Positions 38,355 to 49,483 are shown, counted from the stretch's first letter. The stretch is DNA of 64,000 bases from Enterobacteriaceae bacterium (GCA_031253755.1 JAIRVT010000041.1:1-64000), one strand, 5' to 3'. The notes: a model not told the origin generated them from the sequence alone. Program-made: numbers and translations.

Positions 38355-39380
38355 TTAATCACCCGGCATCACAAAAAGTACGACAAAATAAGCAATAAAA
38401 CCGCAGAGTAACAGCGCACCGTTTAATCGGTTCAACTGATGCTTTCTTCTCAAACAGAAAATGGTAAAGAGCACACTTGCAGCCATCATGACCCAAAAAT
38501 CTCGGGTAAAGGCGTAGGATGAAATAACACTGGGTGAAAATAGGCTGGGAACCCCTAACACGAGAGTGATGTTGAAAATATTTGAACCGATGATATTTCC
38601 CATTGCGATATCATTTTCGCCCTTGATGGCGGCAGCAACAGAGGTAGCAAGTTCAGGCAGGCTTGTTCCCACAGACAGAATGGTCAGCCCAATAACCAGA
38701 TCACTGATGCCGTAAGTATGAGCAATCGTAGAGGCATTATCAATGACTATCCGGGTGGATATCGGCAGAATAATCAAACCTAAAACGACCCAAAGCAAGG
38801 CGATGCCTTTGTTGGCTTCAACGGGCAACTCTGAGTTTCGTTCCCGCGTATAACTATCAACAGCATAGCTGTCAACGGTATTTTTATTCTTATTAAAAAC
38901 AGTACCGTTGGCATCATCAGTTTGAGATGGGGAGCCTGCGATTATTTTGATCATGACGGAGATGAAAAAAAGCGCAGTGAATAACAGAAGAATACCATCC
39001 AGACGGCTCAGATAATTATTGGCTATCAGATAACCTGCAAATGCAGTGATCAGCAGCATCAAAGGTAATTCCCGCCGCAAGACCTCTGACTGTACCGTGA
39101 TGGGGCGAATCAGCGCCGCAGCACCAGTAATCAATAATAGATTAGTAATATTAGAGCCGATGGCATTGCCCACCGCCATGTTGGGTAATCCATCCAGACT
39201 TGCGGTAACAGAAACCATCAATTCAGGCAGCGAAGTGCCGATCCCCATGATGATCAGGCCGATAATAAAGGGTGGGATTCTTAACGCTTGGGAGAATACA
39301 GCAGCACCATATACTAATCTATCAGAACCGTACACCAGTAAAATTAACCCGGCAATCAGCAGTACAATAGTTAGAAACAT
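38355..39380 (-). CDS. yrbG: Inner-membrane sodium/calcium exchanger-like protein YrbG
   Basis: YrbG is a CaCA-family cation antiporter, not required for growth in E. coli. It has 341 residues in two halves of five helices, each with the alpha-repeat signature (GIGTSLPELMVSVTASL near 46-62 and SVGTSLPELATSVAAAIKGE in the second half) followed by GSNI-T/F-N. The central cytoplasmic loop (about 150-195, Ser/Asn/Asp-rich) is longer than in E. coli. It is first of the LPS/rpoN cluster, divergent from mlaF. Confidence 0.93.
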   Translation of the reverse strand: MFLTIVLLIAGLILLVYGSDRLVYGAAVFSQALRIPPFIIGLIIMGIGTSLPELMVSVTASLDGLPNMAVGNAIGSNITNLLLITGAAALIRPITVQSEVLRRELPLMLLITAFAGYLIANNYLSRLDGILLLFTALFFISVMIKIIAGSPSQTDDANGTVFNKNKNTVDSYAVDSYTRERNSELPVEANKGIALLWVVLGLIILPISTRIVIDNASTIAHTYGISDLVIGLTILSVGTSLPELATSVAAAIKGENDIAMGNIIGSNIFNITLVLGVPSLFSPSVISSYAFTRDFWVMMAASVLFTIFCLRRKHQLNRLNGALLLCGFIAYFVVLFVMPGD

Positions 39381-39714
39381 GATGCGTTCCTTAAATAGAA
39401 TTTATTTGAGCACGATCCATTTAAACTGAATCATTGAAACAGAATGCGCGTGCTGATTGATTTTCTAAACAAAAAAAATTGTTCAGTGAGTTTATATATT
39501 CTGAAGCTCTGGCGTTAAAAAGTAAAACTTGCCCTCACTTTGCTAACGCAAATGTGACAATTTTTTTGTAGTATGCACTACTGGTTATTTAAAGACAGCA
39601 ATAAATCTGTTTATTATCAATTTGTTTATTAACAATTTGTTTATTATCAACTCGTTTATTCATAATTCGTTTATTAACAATTCGTTTATTAACAACAAAG
39701 GGGGGTTATCAACA
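39381..39714. other. Divergent yrbG/mlaF regulatory region
   Basis: This spacer holds the promoters of the two oppositely directed clusters. Its right part is a six-copy 15-bp tandem array (39607-39696). I see no gene; candidate promoter hexamers are not clear enough to mark. Confidence 0.5.
39607..39696 (+). repeat. Six-copy 15-bp tandem repeat in the mlaF leader
   Basis: Six consecutive 15-bp units with consensus (T/C)(T/C)GTTTATT-(A/T)-(A/T)-CAA(T/C) start at 39607, 39622, 39637, 39652, 39667 and 39682. The array is a multiple of three and open in the mlaF frame, reading as repeats of SFINN-like pentapeptides. It ends 18 bp before the mlaF ATG and its Shine-Dalgarno. Confidence 0.85.
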
Positions 39715-40527
39715 ATGGGGCAGCAGACAGAAAATCTTATTGAAATCTGTGGTATGTATTTCACCCGTGGTCAACGCCCGATCTTTTCTGATATTAATCT
39801 GACCGTCCCAAAAGGGAAAATTACCGCTATTATGGGGCCTTCCGGTATTGGGAAAACCACTTTGTTACGCCTGATTGGCGGGCAGATCCGCCCTGAGCGG
39901 GGAGAAATTTGGTTTGATGGCGATAATATCCCCGCACTGTCCCGCCTGCGCCTCTATACTATCCGTAAGAAAATGAGCATGTTGTTTCAGTCCGGTGCAT
40001 TGTTTACGGATTTGAATGTTTTTGACAATGTCGCTTTTCCTTTACGTGAAAATACCGCACTGCCTGAAGAATTAATTCACACCACGGTCATGATGAAGCT
40101 GGAAGCCGTGGGGCTGCGTGGTGCGGCTAAACTGATGCCATCAGAACTGTCTGGCGGTATGGCAAGGCGGGCGGCACTGGCGCGGGCGATTGCACTGGAT
40201 CCGGATTTAATCATGTTTGACGAACCATTTGTTGGTCAGGATCCGATTACAATGAGTGTTCTGGTGAAGTTGATCGATGAACTCAATCAGGCTTTGGGCG
40301 TGACTTGTGTGGTGGTTTCCCATGACGTTCCTGAAGTTTTGAGTATCGCTGATTATGCTTACATTGTGGCGGAAAAAACAGTCATTGCAGAAGGAACACC
40401 AGCGGAGCTGAAAATGAATCAGGATCAACGGGTACGGCAGTTCCTTGACGGCATTGCCGACGGGCCAGTGCCTTTCCGTTTCCCGGCGATGGATTATAAA
40501 ACCGAGTTATTAGCTAATTTAGGATAA
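39715..40527 (+). CDS. mlaF: Phospholipid ABC transporter ATPase MlaF
   Basis: MlaF is the ATPase of the MlaFEDB complex, which moves phospholipids between the inner membrane and MlaC to preserve outer-membrane asymmetry. It has 270 residues with Walker A GPSGIGKT, signature [15 protein letters not shown] and Walker [14 protein letters not shown]. The ATG at 39715 follows AAGGGGGG, a strong ribosome site. The frame stays open through the upstream 15-bp repeat to a TTG at 39622, but that extension has no ribosome site or family match. Confidence 0.97.
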   Translation: MGQQTENLIEICGMYFTRGQRPIFSDINLTVPKGKITAIMGPSGIGKTTLLRLIGGQIRPERGEIWFDGDNIPALSRLRLYTIRKKMSMLFQSGALFTDLNVFDNVAFPLRENTALPEELIHTTVMMKLEAVGLRGAAKLMPSELSGGMARRAALARAIALDPDLIMFDEPFVGQDPITMSVLVKLIDELNQALGVTCVVVSHDVPEVLSIADYAYIVAEKTVIAEGTPAELKMNQDQRVRQFLDGIADGPVPFRFPAMDYKTELLANLG

Positions 40528-40531
40528 TGGA

Positions 40532-41320
40532 ATGTTGATGTTAACACGGGCATTGGCAGCATTAGGCCGGCGCATGATTGACGTTATATCGTCATTCGGT
40601 CGCGCAGGGTTCATGCTGTTTAATGCAATCATTGGTAAACCGGAACCTGCAAAGCAATGGTTATTATTGCGGCAGCAACTTTATAGTGTCGGTGTTCAAT
40701 CACTATTGATTGTGGCGGTTTCAGGTTTATTTATTGGCATGGTTTTGGCGTTGCAGGGGTATCTGGTTTTGAGAACCTTCAGCGCGGAAGGCAGCCTTGG
40801 CATGATGGTCGCGTTGTCGTTATTGCGGGAGTTAGGTCCGGTGGTCACGGCGTTGTTGTTTGCCGGGCGTGCAGGTTCTGCGTTAACCGCCGAAATCGGC
40901 CTGATGAAAGCAACAGAGCAAATTTCCAGTTTGGAAATGATGGCCGTTGACCCACTGCGCCGGGTGATTGCTCCTCGTTTTTGGGCCGGTTTTATCAGTA
41001 TGCCTTTGCTGTCGATGATATTTGTTGCCGTCGGTATTATTGGTGGTGCGATGGTGGGGGTTGACTGGAAAGGCATTGATAGTGGCTTTTTCTGGTCCTC
41101 CATGCAGTCAGCGGTGGAATGGCAAAAAGATATCTTAAATTGTTTTCTTAAGGGTGTGGTTTTTGCCATCACGGTGACATGGATTTCCCTTTTCAATGGT
41201 TATGACGCTATCCCGACATCAGAAGGGATAAGCAGGGCAACGACACGAACAGTGGTTCATTCATCGTTGGCAGTATTGGGCTTGGATTTTGTGCTGACAG
41301 CACTGATGTTTGGGAACTAA
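40532..41320 (+). CDS. mlaE: Phospholipid ABC transporter permease MlaE
   Basis: MlaE is the membrane permease of the Mla complex. It has 262 residues with five to six helices and the conserved stretches [20 protein letters not shown] and [18 protein letters not shown]. The start at 40532 has AGGA at good distance; the in-frame ATG at 40538 would give exactly the E. coli length. Confidence 0.97.
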   Translation: MLMLTRALAALGRRMIDVISSFGRAGFMLFNAIIGKPEPAKQWLLLRQQLYSVGVQSLLIVAVSGLFIGMVLALQGYLVLRTFSAEGSLGMMVALSLLRELGPVVTALLFAGRAGSALTAEIGLMKATEQISSLEMMAVDPLRRVIAPRFWAGFISMPLLSMIFVAVGIIGGAMVGVDWKGIDSGFFWSSMQSAVEWQKDILNCFLKGVVFAITVTWISLFNGYDAIPTSEGISRATTRTVVHSSLAVLGLDFVLTALMFGN

Positions 41321-41324
41321 TTCG

Positions 41325-41837
41325 ATGCAAAGTAAGAAAAATGAAATTTGGGTGGGTAGTTTTGTTTTAATTGCACTGGTAGCAATCGTCTTTCTGTGTT
41401 TGAAAGTGGCGAATTTGAATTCTCTGGGTAATCAAGCGACTTATCGTGTTGTTGCTGCCTTCGACAATATTGGCGGGTTGCAAGTGCGCTCTCCCGTTAA
41501 AGTCGGCGGCGTTGTGATTGGCCGGGTAGGGAAAATTTGGCTGGATAAGAAGACCTATACTCCACAGGTTGAATTGGATGTTTTCACGCAGTACGACAAT
41601 ATTCCGAGTTCCAGTTCTCTTTCTATCCGAACTTCAGGTCTGTTGGGTGAACAATATGTCGCGTTGAATGTCGGGTTTTATGATCCTGATATGGGCATCA
41701 CCATACTGAAAGATGGTGATCGTGTTGAGGATACAAAACCGGCGATGGTTCTTGAAGACTTAATTGGCCAGTTCCTGTACAAGAGTGGAGGAGAAACGCA
41801 GGCTTCCTCCTCTGAGGCTCCCAAACAAGCGAACTAA
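41325..41837 (+). CDS. mlaD: MCE-domain lipid-binding protein MlaD
   Basis: MlaD is a membrane-anchored hexameric MCE protein forming the lipid pore of the Mla complex. The start at 41325 ([11 protein letters not shown]) gives 170 residues: membrane helix at about 8-27, MCE domain at about 40-118 with [15 protein letters not shown], then a helix and a short Ser/Glu-rich tail. The frame begins five codons earlier, inside mlaE, without ribosome-site support. Confidence 0.96.
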   Translation: MQSKKNEIWVGSFVLIALVAIVFLCLKVANLNSLGNQATYRVVAAFDNIGGLQVRSPVKVGGVVIGRVGKIWLDKKTYTPQVELDVFTQYDNIPSSSSLSIRTSGLLGEQYVALNVGFYDPDMGITILKDGDRVEDTKPAMVLEDLIGQFLYKSGGETQASSSEAPKQAN

Positions 41838-41869
41838 CCAACAATCTACTGATTAGGAGAAATAACAAT

Positions 41870-42499
41870 ATGTTTAAGCGATTACTGATGGTTGCCCTGC
41901 TGGTTGTGGCTCCATTTGCCGGTGCGGTTGATCAAACCAATCCTTATGAATTGATGAAAGATGCAGCAGCTAAAACCTTTACCCGTCTGAAGAATGAGCA
42001 ACCACAGATTCAGGCGAATCCTGAAGTATTGCGTCAGGTTGTGCGTCAGGAATTATTACCTTATGTGCAGGAAAAGTATGCTGGCGCATTGGTATTGGGG
42101 CCTTACTACAAGCAAGCGACGCCAGAACAGCGTGACGCCTATTTCAAAGCATTCGACGATTATCTGGCGCAAGCCTATGGTCAGGCTCTGGCGATGTATC
42201 ACGGTCAGAATTACCAAATTGCGCCTGAGCAACCATTGGGTGATAAGACCATCGTAGCAATTCGCGTCACTATCACTGATCCGAATGGTCAGCCTCCTGT
42301 ACGTCTGGATTTCCAGTGGCGTAAAAACAGCAAAACCGGTAACTGGCAGGCTTACGATATGATTGCTGAAGGCGTCAGTATGATTACAACGAAGCAGAAT
42401 GAGTGGTCAGATATTCTGCGCCAGAAAGGTATTGATGGTTTGACTGAGCAGCTAAAAATCAGTGCGCAAGCGCCAATCACACTGGAAAAGAAGAAGTGA
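41870..42499 (+). CDS. mlaC: Periplasmic phospholipid carrier MlaC
   Basis: MlaC ferries phospholipids across the periplasm between MlaA at the outer membrane and MlaFEDB. It has 209 residues, with a signal peptide cleaved after PFAGA (about residue 19), and the fold includes motifs [20 protein letters not shown] and [31 protein letters not shown] provides the ribosome site. Confidence 0.97.
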   Translation: MFKRLLMVALLVVAPFAGAVDQTNPYELMKDAAAKTFTRLKNEQPQIQANPEVLRQVVRQELLPYVQEKYAGALVLGPYYKQATPEQRDAYFKAFDDYLAQAYGQALAMYHGQNYQIAPEQPLGDKTIVAIRVTITDPNGQPPVRLDFQWRKNSKTGNWQAYDMIAEGVSMITTKQNEWSDILRQKGIDGLTEQLKISAQAPITLEKKK

Positions 42500-42514
42500 T
42501 ACAGAAAACGGTGA

Positions 42515-42620
42515 CATACACTCACCTTTCAATCTCTGTCTTATATCTCCCCCGCTTCGTGGGGAGATCTAAATATTGACATGATCTTGCAAACTGCAAC
42601 TTGAAGTTTGATTGGTATAT
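42515..42620 (+). repeat. ERIC-ended hairpin element, copy 2, inside the mla operon
   Basis: It begins ATACACTCACCTTTCAA, has the hairpin TTATATCTCCCCC/GGGGAGATCTAAA and ends CAAACTGCAACTTGAAG then TTTGATTGGTATATA. It fills the mlaC-mlaB spacer almost entirely, leaving 27 bp before the mlaB start, and is co-oriented with the operon. Confidence 0.8.
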
Positions 42621-42647
42621 AAAAACGGGAATAGGGGTAACGGTGAA

Positions 42648-42998
42648 ATGAATAACCGGAAAACGGAGTCATCGCCGGATGAAGCGTTGTTAAGCTGGGA
42701 ACAAAAGGGCAATACACTGTTTCTGAAAGGTACGCTGGATCGTGATAGCCTGCTACCGCTATGGCAACAAAAAGACAGTGTACTTACCGGGATAGAAATT
42801 ATCGACGTTTCTCAACTGAGCCATGTGGATTCTACCGGGCTGGCGTTATTTGTCCGTGTCAAAAGCGGCAGGCAACAACAAGGCAAAGCACTGGCTTTTG
42901 CTGGCATCGGTGAGAGGTTAAAAACGCTGGTGGCGCTTTATGGCCTGCAAGATATCATTGTCGGTACTGTTTCTGGCTCAGCATCAGAAAAAATGTAA
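42648..42998 (+). CDS. mlaB: STAS-domain subunit MlaB
   Basis: MlaB is a cytoplasmic STAS protein that stabilises MlaF in the Mla complex. The start at 42648 (MNNRKTES) gives 116 residues, some 20 longer than E. coli; an earlier TTG in the repeat is rejected. The STAS core LDRDSLLPLW and VDSTGLALFVRVKSG is clear, including the conserved Ser/Thr at DST. A ribosome site GGGGTAACGGTGA is only moderate. A mobile repeat separates it from mlaC by 148 bp, so its coupling to the operon is loosened. Confidence 0.92.
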   Translation: MNNRKTESSPDEALLSWEQKGNTLFLKGTLDRDSLLPLWQQKDSVLTGIEIIDVSQLSHVDSTGLALFVRVKSGRQQQGKALAFAGIGERLKTLVALYGLQDIIVGTVSGSASEKM

Positions 42999-43136
42999 TT
43001 CTTTTACGCCACTGACTCTGTAGATTTCCAGCATAATCTGGAAAACCGTAGGTATAATCATCGCACTTATAAGCTAATGTCCTTATAACATCTAGTTTGT
43101 AAGGGCGTATTATTTTAACAACGAGTGTGAGCAACT

Positions 43137-43391
43137 ATGGATAATAATGAAATTAAAATCGTACTGATGGAAAAATTGGTACTTGATGAAGTTATCGTTA
43201 GCGGTGATGGCAGCCATTTTCAGGTCATCGCGATAGGTGAAATTTTTGCTGAGTTAAGCCGTGTTAAACAACAACAGACTGTCTATGCACCTCTGATGGA
43301 ATACATTGCTGATAACCGCATTCACGCCCTGTCAATTAAGACCTACACTCCAGCACAATGGCAACGTGACCGTAAACTTCAGGGTTTTTAA
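43137..43391 (+). CDS. ibaG: BolA-family protein IbaG
   Basis: IbaG is an acid-stress BolA-like protein that binds glutaredoxin-type iron-sulfur proteins. It has 84 residues with the BolA fold: [26 protein letters not shown] start, conserved H after GDGS, and [15 protein letters not shown]. It lies between mlaB and murA as in E. coli (yrbA). Confidence 0.95.
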   Translation: MDNNEIKIVLMEKLVLDEVIVSGDGSHFQVIAIGEIFAELSRVKQQQTVYAPLMEYIADNRIHALSIKTYTPAQWQRDRKLQGF

Positions 43392-43445
43392 GATTGTTTG
43401 CTTCGCCGCGAACAGCACACTTTGAATAAAATAAGAGAATAATGA

Positions 43446-44702
<1,257 letters not shown>

Positions 44703-44712
44703 ATTCAAGAGA

Positions 44713-44746
44713 CTCAGCGCCCTTTCTCATAAAATAGGGCGCTGAG
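44713..44746. terminator. Hairpin between convergent murA and degS
   Basis: A perfect 11-bp CTCAGCGCCCT/AGGGCGCTGAG stem with a 12-base loop lies between the converging genes. T-runs are weak, but its position and strength fit a shared terminator. Confidence 0.6.
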
Positions 44747-44761
44747 CCATTGAGGGTGAAC

Positions 44762-45820
44762 TCAATATTCACCATACTCTTCAACGGTAACATTGAAGGT
44801 CAGAATCTGGCCTTCACGCATGACGGTGATAGGAACGACACTGCCGGGACGGAATTCAGCAACTTGATCCATCACTTCGGCAGGTGAAACCGCAGGTTTG
44901 TTGTTGAGCCTGATGACAATATCCCCGACATGAATCCCGGCTTTTTCAGCAGGGCTTCCCGGCGTAATCTGAAAAACCCGAATCCCGCGAATCTGCTGGA
45001 TAGCCGTATCTGAGGAGCGGATCTTCGCCAGCTCCTTAGCTGAAATACCTATATACCCTCTGATAACCCGCCCATCGCGGATCAGTTTCTGCATGATTTT
45101 TACTGCAAGCTCGGAAGGAATGGCAAATCCCAGCCCTTCCGGCGTCGAGCCGCTATCAGATTTATCGAATGACAGGGTATTGATACCAACCAGCTCACCC
45201 AGTGTATTGACTAACGCACCGCCGGAACTGCCTTTATTCATGGAAGCATCTGTTTGCAGAAAATTCTGTCGACGGGTCGGGCTTAACCCGATACGTCCGG
45301 TCGCACTGATAATTCCCTGAGTAATAGTCTGCCCGACATTGTAAGGGTTACCGATGGCCAGCACGACATCTCCCACATGGGGAGTCCGTTTAAGATTGAT
45401 AGGGATCACCGGCAGGTTTTTGGCATCAATTTTAAGAACAGCCAGATCTGTCGGGCCATCAGAACCAATGATTTTTGCTTCATAGAAACTACCATCCTGA
45501 AGCGCTATAGTAATCGAGCCTGCTTGAGCGACAACATGCTTATTCGTCAGTATATAGCCCTGATCACTGATGATAACGCCCGAACCCAATGTAAGCAGTT
45601 CGCGAGGTTCACTGGAGAAACTACCTACGCTGGTGCTGTAGATATTCACAACAGCAGGTGCTGCCCGGCGCACAGCCTGATTGTAACTGTAAGGTTGTTC
45701 GGTTTCGCTGCGGAACAGGAGATGATTTAACTTATCAGGGCGCAGTGAAGGTATAAAAATCAGTAAAATTGCTGCAATAAGTAATCCCACCAATATGGAG
45801 CGCAGTAATTTAATCAGCAT
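44762..45820 (-). CDS. degS: Envelope-stress protease DegS
   Basis: DegS is an inner-membrane serine protease that senses misfolded porins and cuts RseA to release sigma-E. It has 352 residues: a membrane anchor at about 5-24, a trypsin-like domain with histidine in LTNKHVV, aspartate in PTDLAVLKI and serine in MNKGSSGGALVNT, and one PDZ domain (about 255-345). It is downstream of degQ. Confidence 0.97.
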   Translation of the reverse strand: MLIKLLRSILVGLLIAAILLIFIPSLRPDKLNHLLFRSETEQPYSYNQAVRRAAPAVVNIYSTSVGSFSSEPRELLTLGSGVIISDQGYILTNKHVVAQAGSITIALQDGSFYEAKIIGSDGPTDLAVLKIDAKNLPVIPINLKRTPHVGDVVLAIGNPYNVGQTITQGIISATGRIGLSPTRRQNFLQTDASMNKGSSGGALVNTLGELVGINTLSFDKSDSGSTPEGLGFAIPSELAVKIMQKLIRDGRVIRGYIGISAKELAKIRSSDTAIQQIRGIRVFQITPGSPAEKAGIHVGDIVIRLNNKPAVSPAEVMDQVAEFRPGSVVPITVMREGQILTFNVTVEEYGEY

Positions 45821-45923
45821 GGCATTTATTCAGTAATCAATAAGTTAAAAAAGCATAGCATAGAGCATAGAAATGAGTAGACACAGCTTATGCTGTGCCC
45901 ATTCATAAGGTCTAGAATGCAAT

Positions 45924-46005
45924 TACACCCGTCGTCTTTCAAGCTGCCTCTTTGTTGGCTGCACTCACTTGCCGCCGCGATGCAACTCGAAATCCATAGG
46001 ATATT
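45924..46005 (-). repeat. Short ERIC element with central deletion
   Basis: The left arm (ACACCCGTCGTCTTTCAAGC, TGTTGGCTGCACTCACT) is joined directly to the right arm (TGCCGCCGCGATGCA, CTCGAAATCCATAGG). The central block found in the 127-bp copy is missing. It separates degQ from degS. Confidence 0.8.
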
Positions 46006-46010
46006 ACCGA

Positions 46011-47393
46011 TTAGTTATTATTCAGTAACAAATAGATATTATCATTACCGCGTAAAATATTCAGGGCAATCACTGATGGTTTTTCTTTCAGCACTTTTTG
46101 CAGTTCAGTGATGTTCTTAACGCGCACATTATTGGCGCCGATAATCAGGTCATCTTTCTGCAAACCAACCATTGCTGCCGGTGAATTTTTGGCAACGGCA
46201 TCAACTTTTACACCGGGTGTGTTATTGACGACGGCGGTGCTGAGAGTAGAACCTTGCAGAGCCATATTCATGGTTTCTGCTTTCGTGACCGCGCCTTCAC
46301 TGTTTTCCAGTATTACCGTGACTTCCATCGGTTTTCCTTTACGCAATAGACCGACTTTGACAGGTTTACCCGGCATCGTGGTTCCAACTTTCGCTCTTAA
46401 CTCAGCAAAACTGTTGATTTTCTGGCCGTCAATGGAAGTCAGCACATCTCCGGGCTTGATACCGGCTTTCGCTGCCGCAGATTTTGGGATCACTTCGCTG
46501 ACAAATGCACCTTGCTGAGCATCAATATTCAGTGCATTGGCGATATCAGCAGTCATTTCCGTCCCTTTGATACCCAGCAACCCGCGTTTGACTTCTCCAT
46601 GAGAGATAAGCTGGTCTGCCAGACTCTTAGCCATGTTACTTGGGATCGCAAAACCAATACCCACGTTGCCACCGCTTGGTGCAACAATCGCGGTATTAAT
46701 GCCGATCAATTCCCCTCTCAGGTTAATCAGCGCACCACCGGAATTACCACGGTTAATGGAGGCATCGGTCTGGATAAAGTTTTCCAGCCCTTCCAGATTC
46801 AGGCCGCTACGCCCCAGAGCAGAGATGATCCCTGACGTTACGGTTTGCCCTAATCCAAATGGATTACCGATAGCAATGGCATAGTCACCGACACGCAGTT
46901 GGTCGGAATTGGCAAATTTAATGGCGGTCAGGCCCTTGGCATCATTTAGCTGTAAAAGTGCAATGTCAGTCTGTGGGTCACGCCCGATAAGTTTGGCAGA
47001 ATACTCACGCCCATCATTTAGCTGAACTTTAATTTTATCTGCATTATTGATGACGTGATTGTTAGTAAGTACATACCCTTTTTCGGCATTGATAATGACA
47101 CCAGAGCCTAGCCCTTGAAATGGACGGCTTCTTTTCTCTGTTTGGGGAAACCCCGGTCCAAAAAAGAACTGGAAATCATCGGGAAGCTGGAGCTGTTGGG
47201 TCTGAACTTCAGTACCAGCAACGTGTACGGTAACAACGGAAGGAAGAACTTTTTCCAACATCGGAGCCAGGCTTGGTAATTCTTGAGAAGCCATAGCAGC
47301 AGGCAAAGCTGCATTACTCACCATTGGAACCGACGCCAAAGATAATCCAATACTGATCGCGAGTGCACTGAGTAATGTGTTTTTACTTTTCAT
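46011..47393 (-). CDS. degQ: Periplasmic serine protease DegQ
   Basis: DegQ is a HtrA-type protease-chaperone active in periplasmic quality control. The start at 47393 (MKSKNTLLSALAIS) gives 460 residues with a signal peptide ending SNAA; the frame's upstream 32 codons are not believed. Catalytic residues lie in TNNHVINNAD, QTDIALLQL and NRGNSGGALI; two PDZ domains follow (about 270-355 and 370-450). The short loop after the N-terminus and the adjacent degS favour DegQ over DegP. Confidence 0.94.
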   Translation of the reverse strand: MKSKNTLLSALAISIGLSLASVPMVSNAALPAAMASQELPSLAPMLEKVLPSVVTVHVAGTEVQTQQLQLPDDFQFFFGPGFPQTEKRSRPFQGLGSGVIINAEKGYVLTNNHVINNADKIKVQLNDGREYSAKLIGRDPQTDIALLQLNDAKGLTAIKFANSDQLRVGDYAIAIGNPFGLGQTVTSGIISALGRSGLNLEGLENFIQTDASINRGNSGGALINLRGELIGINTAIVAPSGGNVGIGFAIPSNMAKSLADQLISHGEVKRGLLGIKGTEMTADIANALNIDAQQGAFVSEVIPKSAAAKAGIKPGDVLTSIDGQKINSFAELRAKVGTTMPGKPVKVGLLRKGKPMEVTVILENSEGAVTKAETMNMALQGSTLSTAVVNNTPGVKVDAVAKNSPAAMVGLQKDDLIIGANNVRVKNITELQKVLKEKPSVIALNILRGNDNIYLLLNNN

Positions 47394-47700
47394 TGAATAC
47401 GTTCTCTTAACATACCTAAGCCGGGAAAGGATAATCAGGCTTAACACTCCACCCTTACGAGGAAATTTCATATTTCGACGAAATTCCACCCATGAGAACA
47501 GGTCTCAAGCATAATCGTTTCTTTGCAGTTATGACTGTCAAGTATTCAGCAAAGTTCACTAAATATTGTCATTTTGTTTACTTCTTTACAGGGATTTACC
47601 TGAAAAAAGAGACAAATCAATTTATGCCGCAAGGCGAAGTAAAGCACCGTAAGACGAAGTAGAGTGCCGCAGCAGCTATTATTGATGCCACGGCAAAATA
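47394..47700. other. degQ/zapG spacer
   Basis: It holds the degQ promoter region and, near 47624-47672, an imperfect 19-bp duplication with GCCG(C/T)AAG-CGAAGTA. No gene was seen. Confidence 0.4.
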
Positions 47701-48105
47701 TTATTGTTTTTGATTCTGGATTGGGCGAAACAGACCGGATGCACCTTCAGAATAGTCTCGTGGCGGCCTATCGCTAGTGACTTTCTGGTTATCAGTCTTA
47801 GGTTCGCTCAGACGATAATTAAATGGATTTTCTTGCATCGGCATATCTGGCATCAGTTCGTTGGAGCTTTTTGCCATATGCTGATAGAGCTGGCGGTAAT
47901 CGCGGGCCATGTTATCCAGCAATTCAGCGCTGCGGGCAAAATGGCTGACCAACTCTTTGCGATATTCTTCAAGCTCTGCCCGATTTTTCTCCAACTCGGC
48001 TTGCTCAGCGTTTTGTTGACGCAATTTTGTACTGCCAAAGCGGACAGCCAGTGCTCCGATGATGAAACCAATAACTAAACCGATCAGTGCATATTCCCAA
48101 GTCAT
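47701..48105 (-). CDS. zapG: Cell-division/envelope protein ZapG (YhcB)
   Basis: ZapG is a membrane-anchored coiled-coil protein that interacts with division and elongation proteins. It has 134 residues with a membrane helix at 4-22 (ALIGLVIGFIIGALAVRFG), a coiled coil at about 28-80 and a disordered Pro/Asp-rich tail. It lies between degQ and the divergent zapE, as in E. coli. Confidence 0.93.
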   Translation of the reverse strand: MTWEYALIGLVIGFIIGALAVRFGSTKLRQQNAEQAELEKNRAELEEYRKELVSHFARSAELLDNMARDYRQLYQHMAKSSNELMPDMPMQENPFNYRLSEPKTDNQKVTSDRPPRDYSEGASGLFRPIQNQKQ

Positions 48106-48352
48106 AGCAACTCCTTAATTGACATCATAGCCATCACTATAACTGCTAACCCAGTCACAGTGGAATATTGATTAATATTTAATTAATTTATATATCACCT
48201 GAGGTGTTAATTTTATACGAATTTGTCATGATACGGCGTGAATTATGCTTAAGGCTTAAGGTATGTATACCGTAAATCAAACGCTATACCGGAAACCTAT
48301 ACTGGAAAATCAACCAGATCGGTAATAAATATTTTTAAGGACTATCACGTTA

Positions 48353-49483
48353 ATGTCACCGATTACACCTTCGTCACTTTATCAGGCTGCACTGTCTGAT
48401 GGTCAATATCAGCCGGATGATGTACAGCGTAACACCGTTGCCCGTTTGGATATTCTTTATCATGACATCGTACAGGCGACCACCACAGATACGCCAAATC
48501 CAAATGGACTAAAGCACCTATTAAACAGATTATTCGGGCATTCATCAACAGAACATCTTATCAGGCCAGTGCAGGGGCTTTATATGTGGGGAGGCGTGGG
48601 GCGAGGAAAAACCTGGCTCATGGATATGTTTTTCCAGAGTTTGCCGACTGAGCGAAAATTACGCCTCCATTTCCACCGTTTTATGCTGCGGGTACATGAA
48701 GAATTAACGGCATTACAGGGCCACGAAGATCCGTTGGAAGTGGTGGCCGATGGTTTTAAAGCACAAACTGATATTCTGTGTTTTGATGAATTTTTTGTTT
48801 CCGATATTACGGATGCCATGATCCTCGGAACCTTATTGGAAGCCTTGTTCAAGCGCGGAATCGGATTAGTGGCAACATCCAATATCCCACCCGATGAATT
48901 GTACCGGAATGGCTTGCAGCGAGCGCGTTTCCTGTCTGCCATTGAACAAATCAAAAAATATTGTGATGTGATGAATGTGGACGCGGGCATCGATTACCGG
49001 CTGAGAACGCTGACTCAAGCGCATCTTTACCTGACTCCGTTATCGGAAGGGAACAGGCAGGAGATGCATCAGGTTTTCCTGCGCCTGACCGGACGGGAAG
49101 GCGATACCGCACCGATGCTGGTGATTAATCATCGCAATATGCCGGCGATTGGTAGTGTTGATGGTGTCTTGGCAATCGGGTTTAAGGCATTGTGCGAAGA
49201 CCCCCGTAGCCAGCTGGACTACATTGCGCTGTCTAAAATTTATCATACCGTTCTGCTGCATGATGTACCGGTGATGACCAAGCTGACGGAAAATGCAGCG
49301 CGGCGTTTTATTGCTCTGGTTGATGAATTTTATGAACGTCACGTGAAATTAATCATCAATGCGGTTGCGCCAATGACCGCGCTCTATCAGGGCGAAATGC
49401 TACATTTTGAGTTCCAGCGCTGCCTGTCCCGTTTGCAGGAAATGCAGAGCGAAGAGTATCTACAGCTCCCGCATCTGCCATAA
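48353..49483 (+). CDS. zapE: Cell-division ATPase ZapE
   Basis: ZapE is an AFG1-like P-loop ATPase that acts at the constricting Z ring. It has 376 residues with Walker A GGVGRGKT (about residues 81-88), Walker B ILCFDEFFVSD and arginine-rich helices of the AAA fold (LVATSNIPPDELYRNGLQR). It is monocistronic with the promoter region shared with zapG. Confidence 0.95.
   Translation: MSPITPSSLYQAALSDGQYQPDDVQRNTVARLDILYHDIVQATTTDTPNPNGLKHLLNRLFGHSSTEHLIRPVQGLYMWGGVGRGKTWLMDMFFQSLPTERKLRLHFHRFMLRVHEELTALQGHEDPLEVVADGFKAQTDILCFDEFFVSDITDAMILGTLLEALFKRGIGLVATSNIPPDELYRNGLQRARFLSAIEQIKKYCDVMNVDAGIDYRLRTLTQAHLYLTPLSEGNRQEMHQVFLRLTGREGDTAPMLVINHRNMPAIGSVDGVLAIGFKALCEDPRSQLDYIALSKIYHTVLLHDVPVMTKLTENAARRFIALVDEFYERHVKLIINAVAPMTALYQGEMLHFEFQRCLSRLQEMQSEEYLQLPHLP

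Noticed and set aside
39607..39696. Possible CRISPR-like array
   Set aside because: The units are contiguous 15-bp tandem copies with no spacers and no cas genes nearby.
39622..39714. N-terminal extension of MlaF beginning at TTG 39622
   Set aside because: There is no ribosome site before the TTG, the residues are encoded by the tandem repeat, and the ATG at 39715 has a strong Shine-Dalgarno and matches the family start.
47394..47489. 32-residue N-terminal extension of DegQ
   Set aside because: It is basic and not signal-like; the start at 47393 gives a proper signal peptide with a ribosome site.
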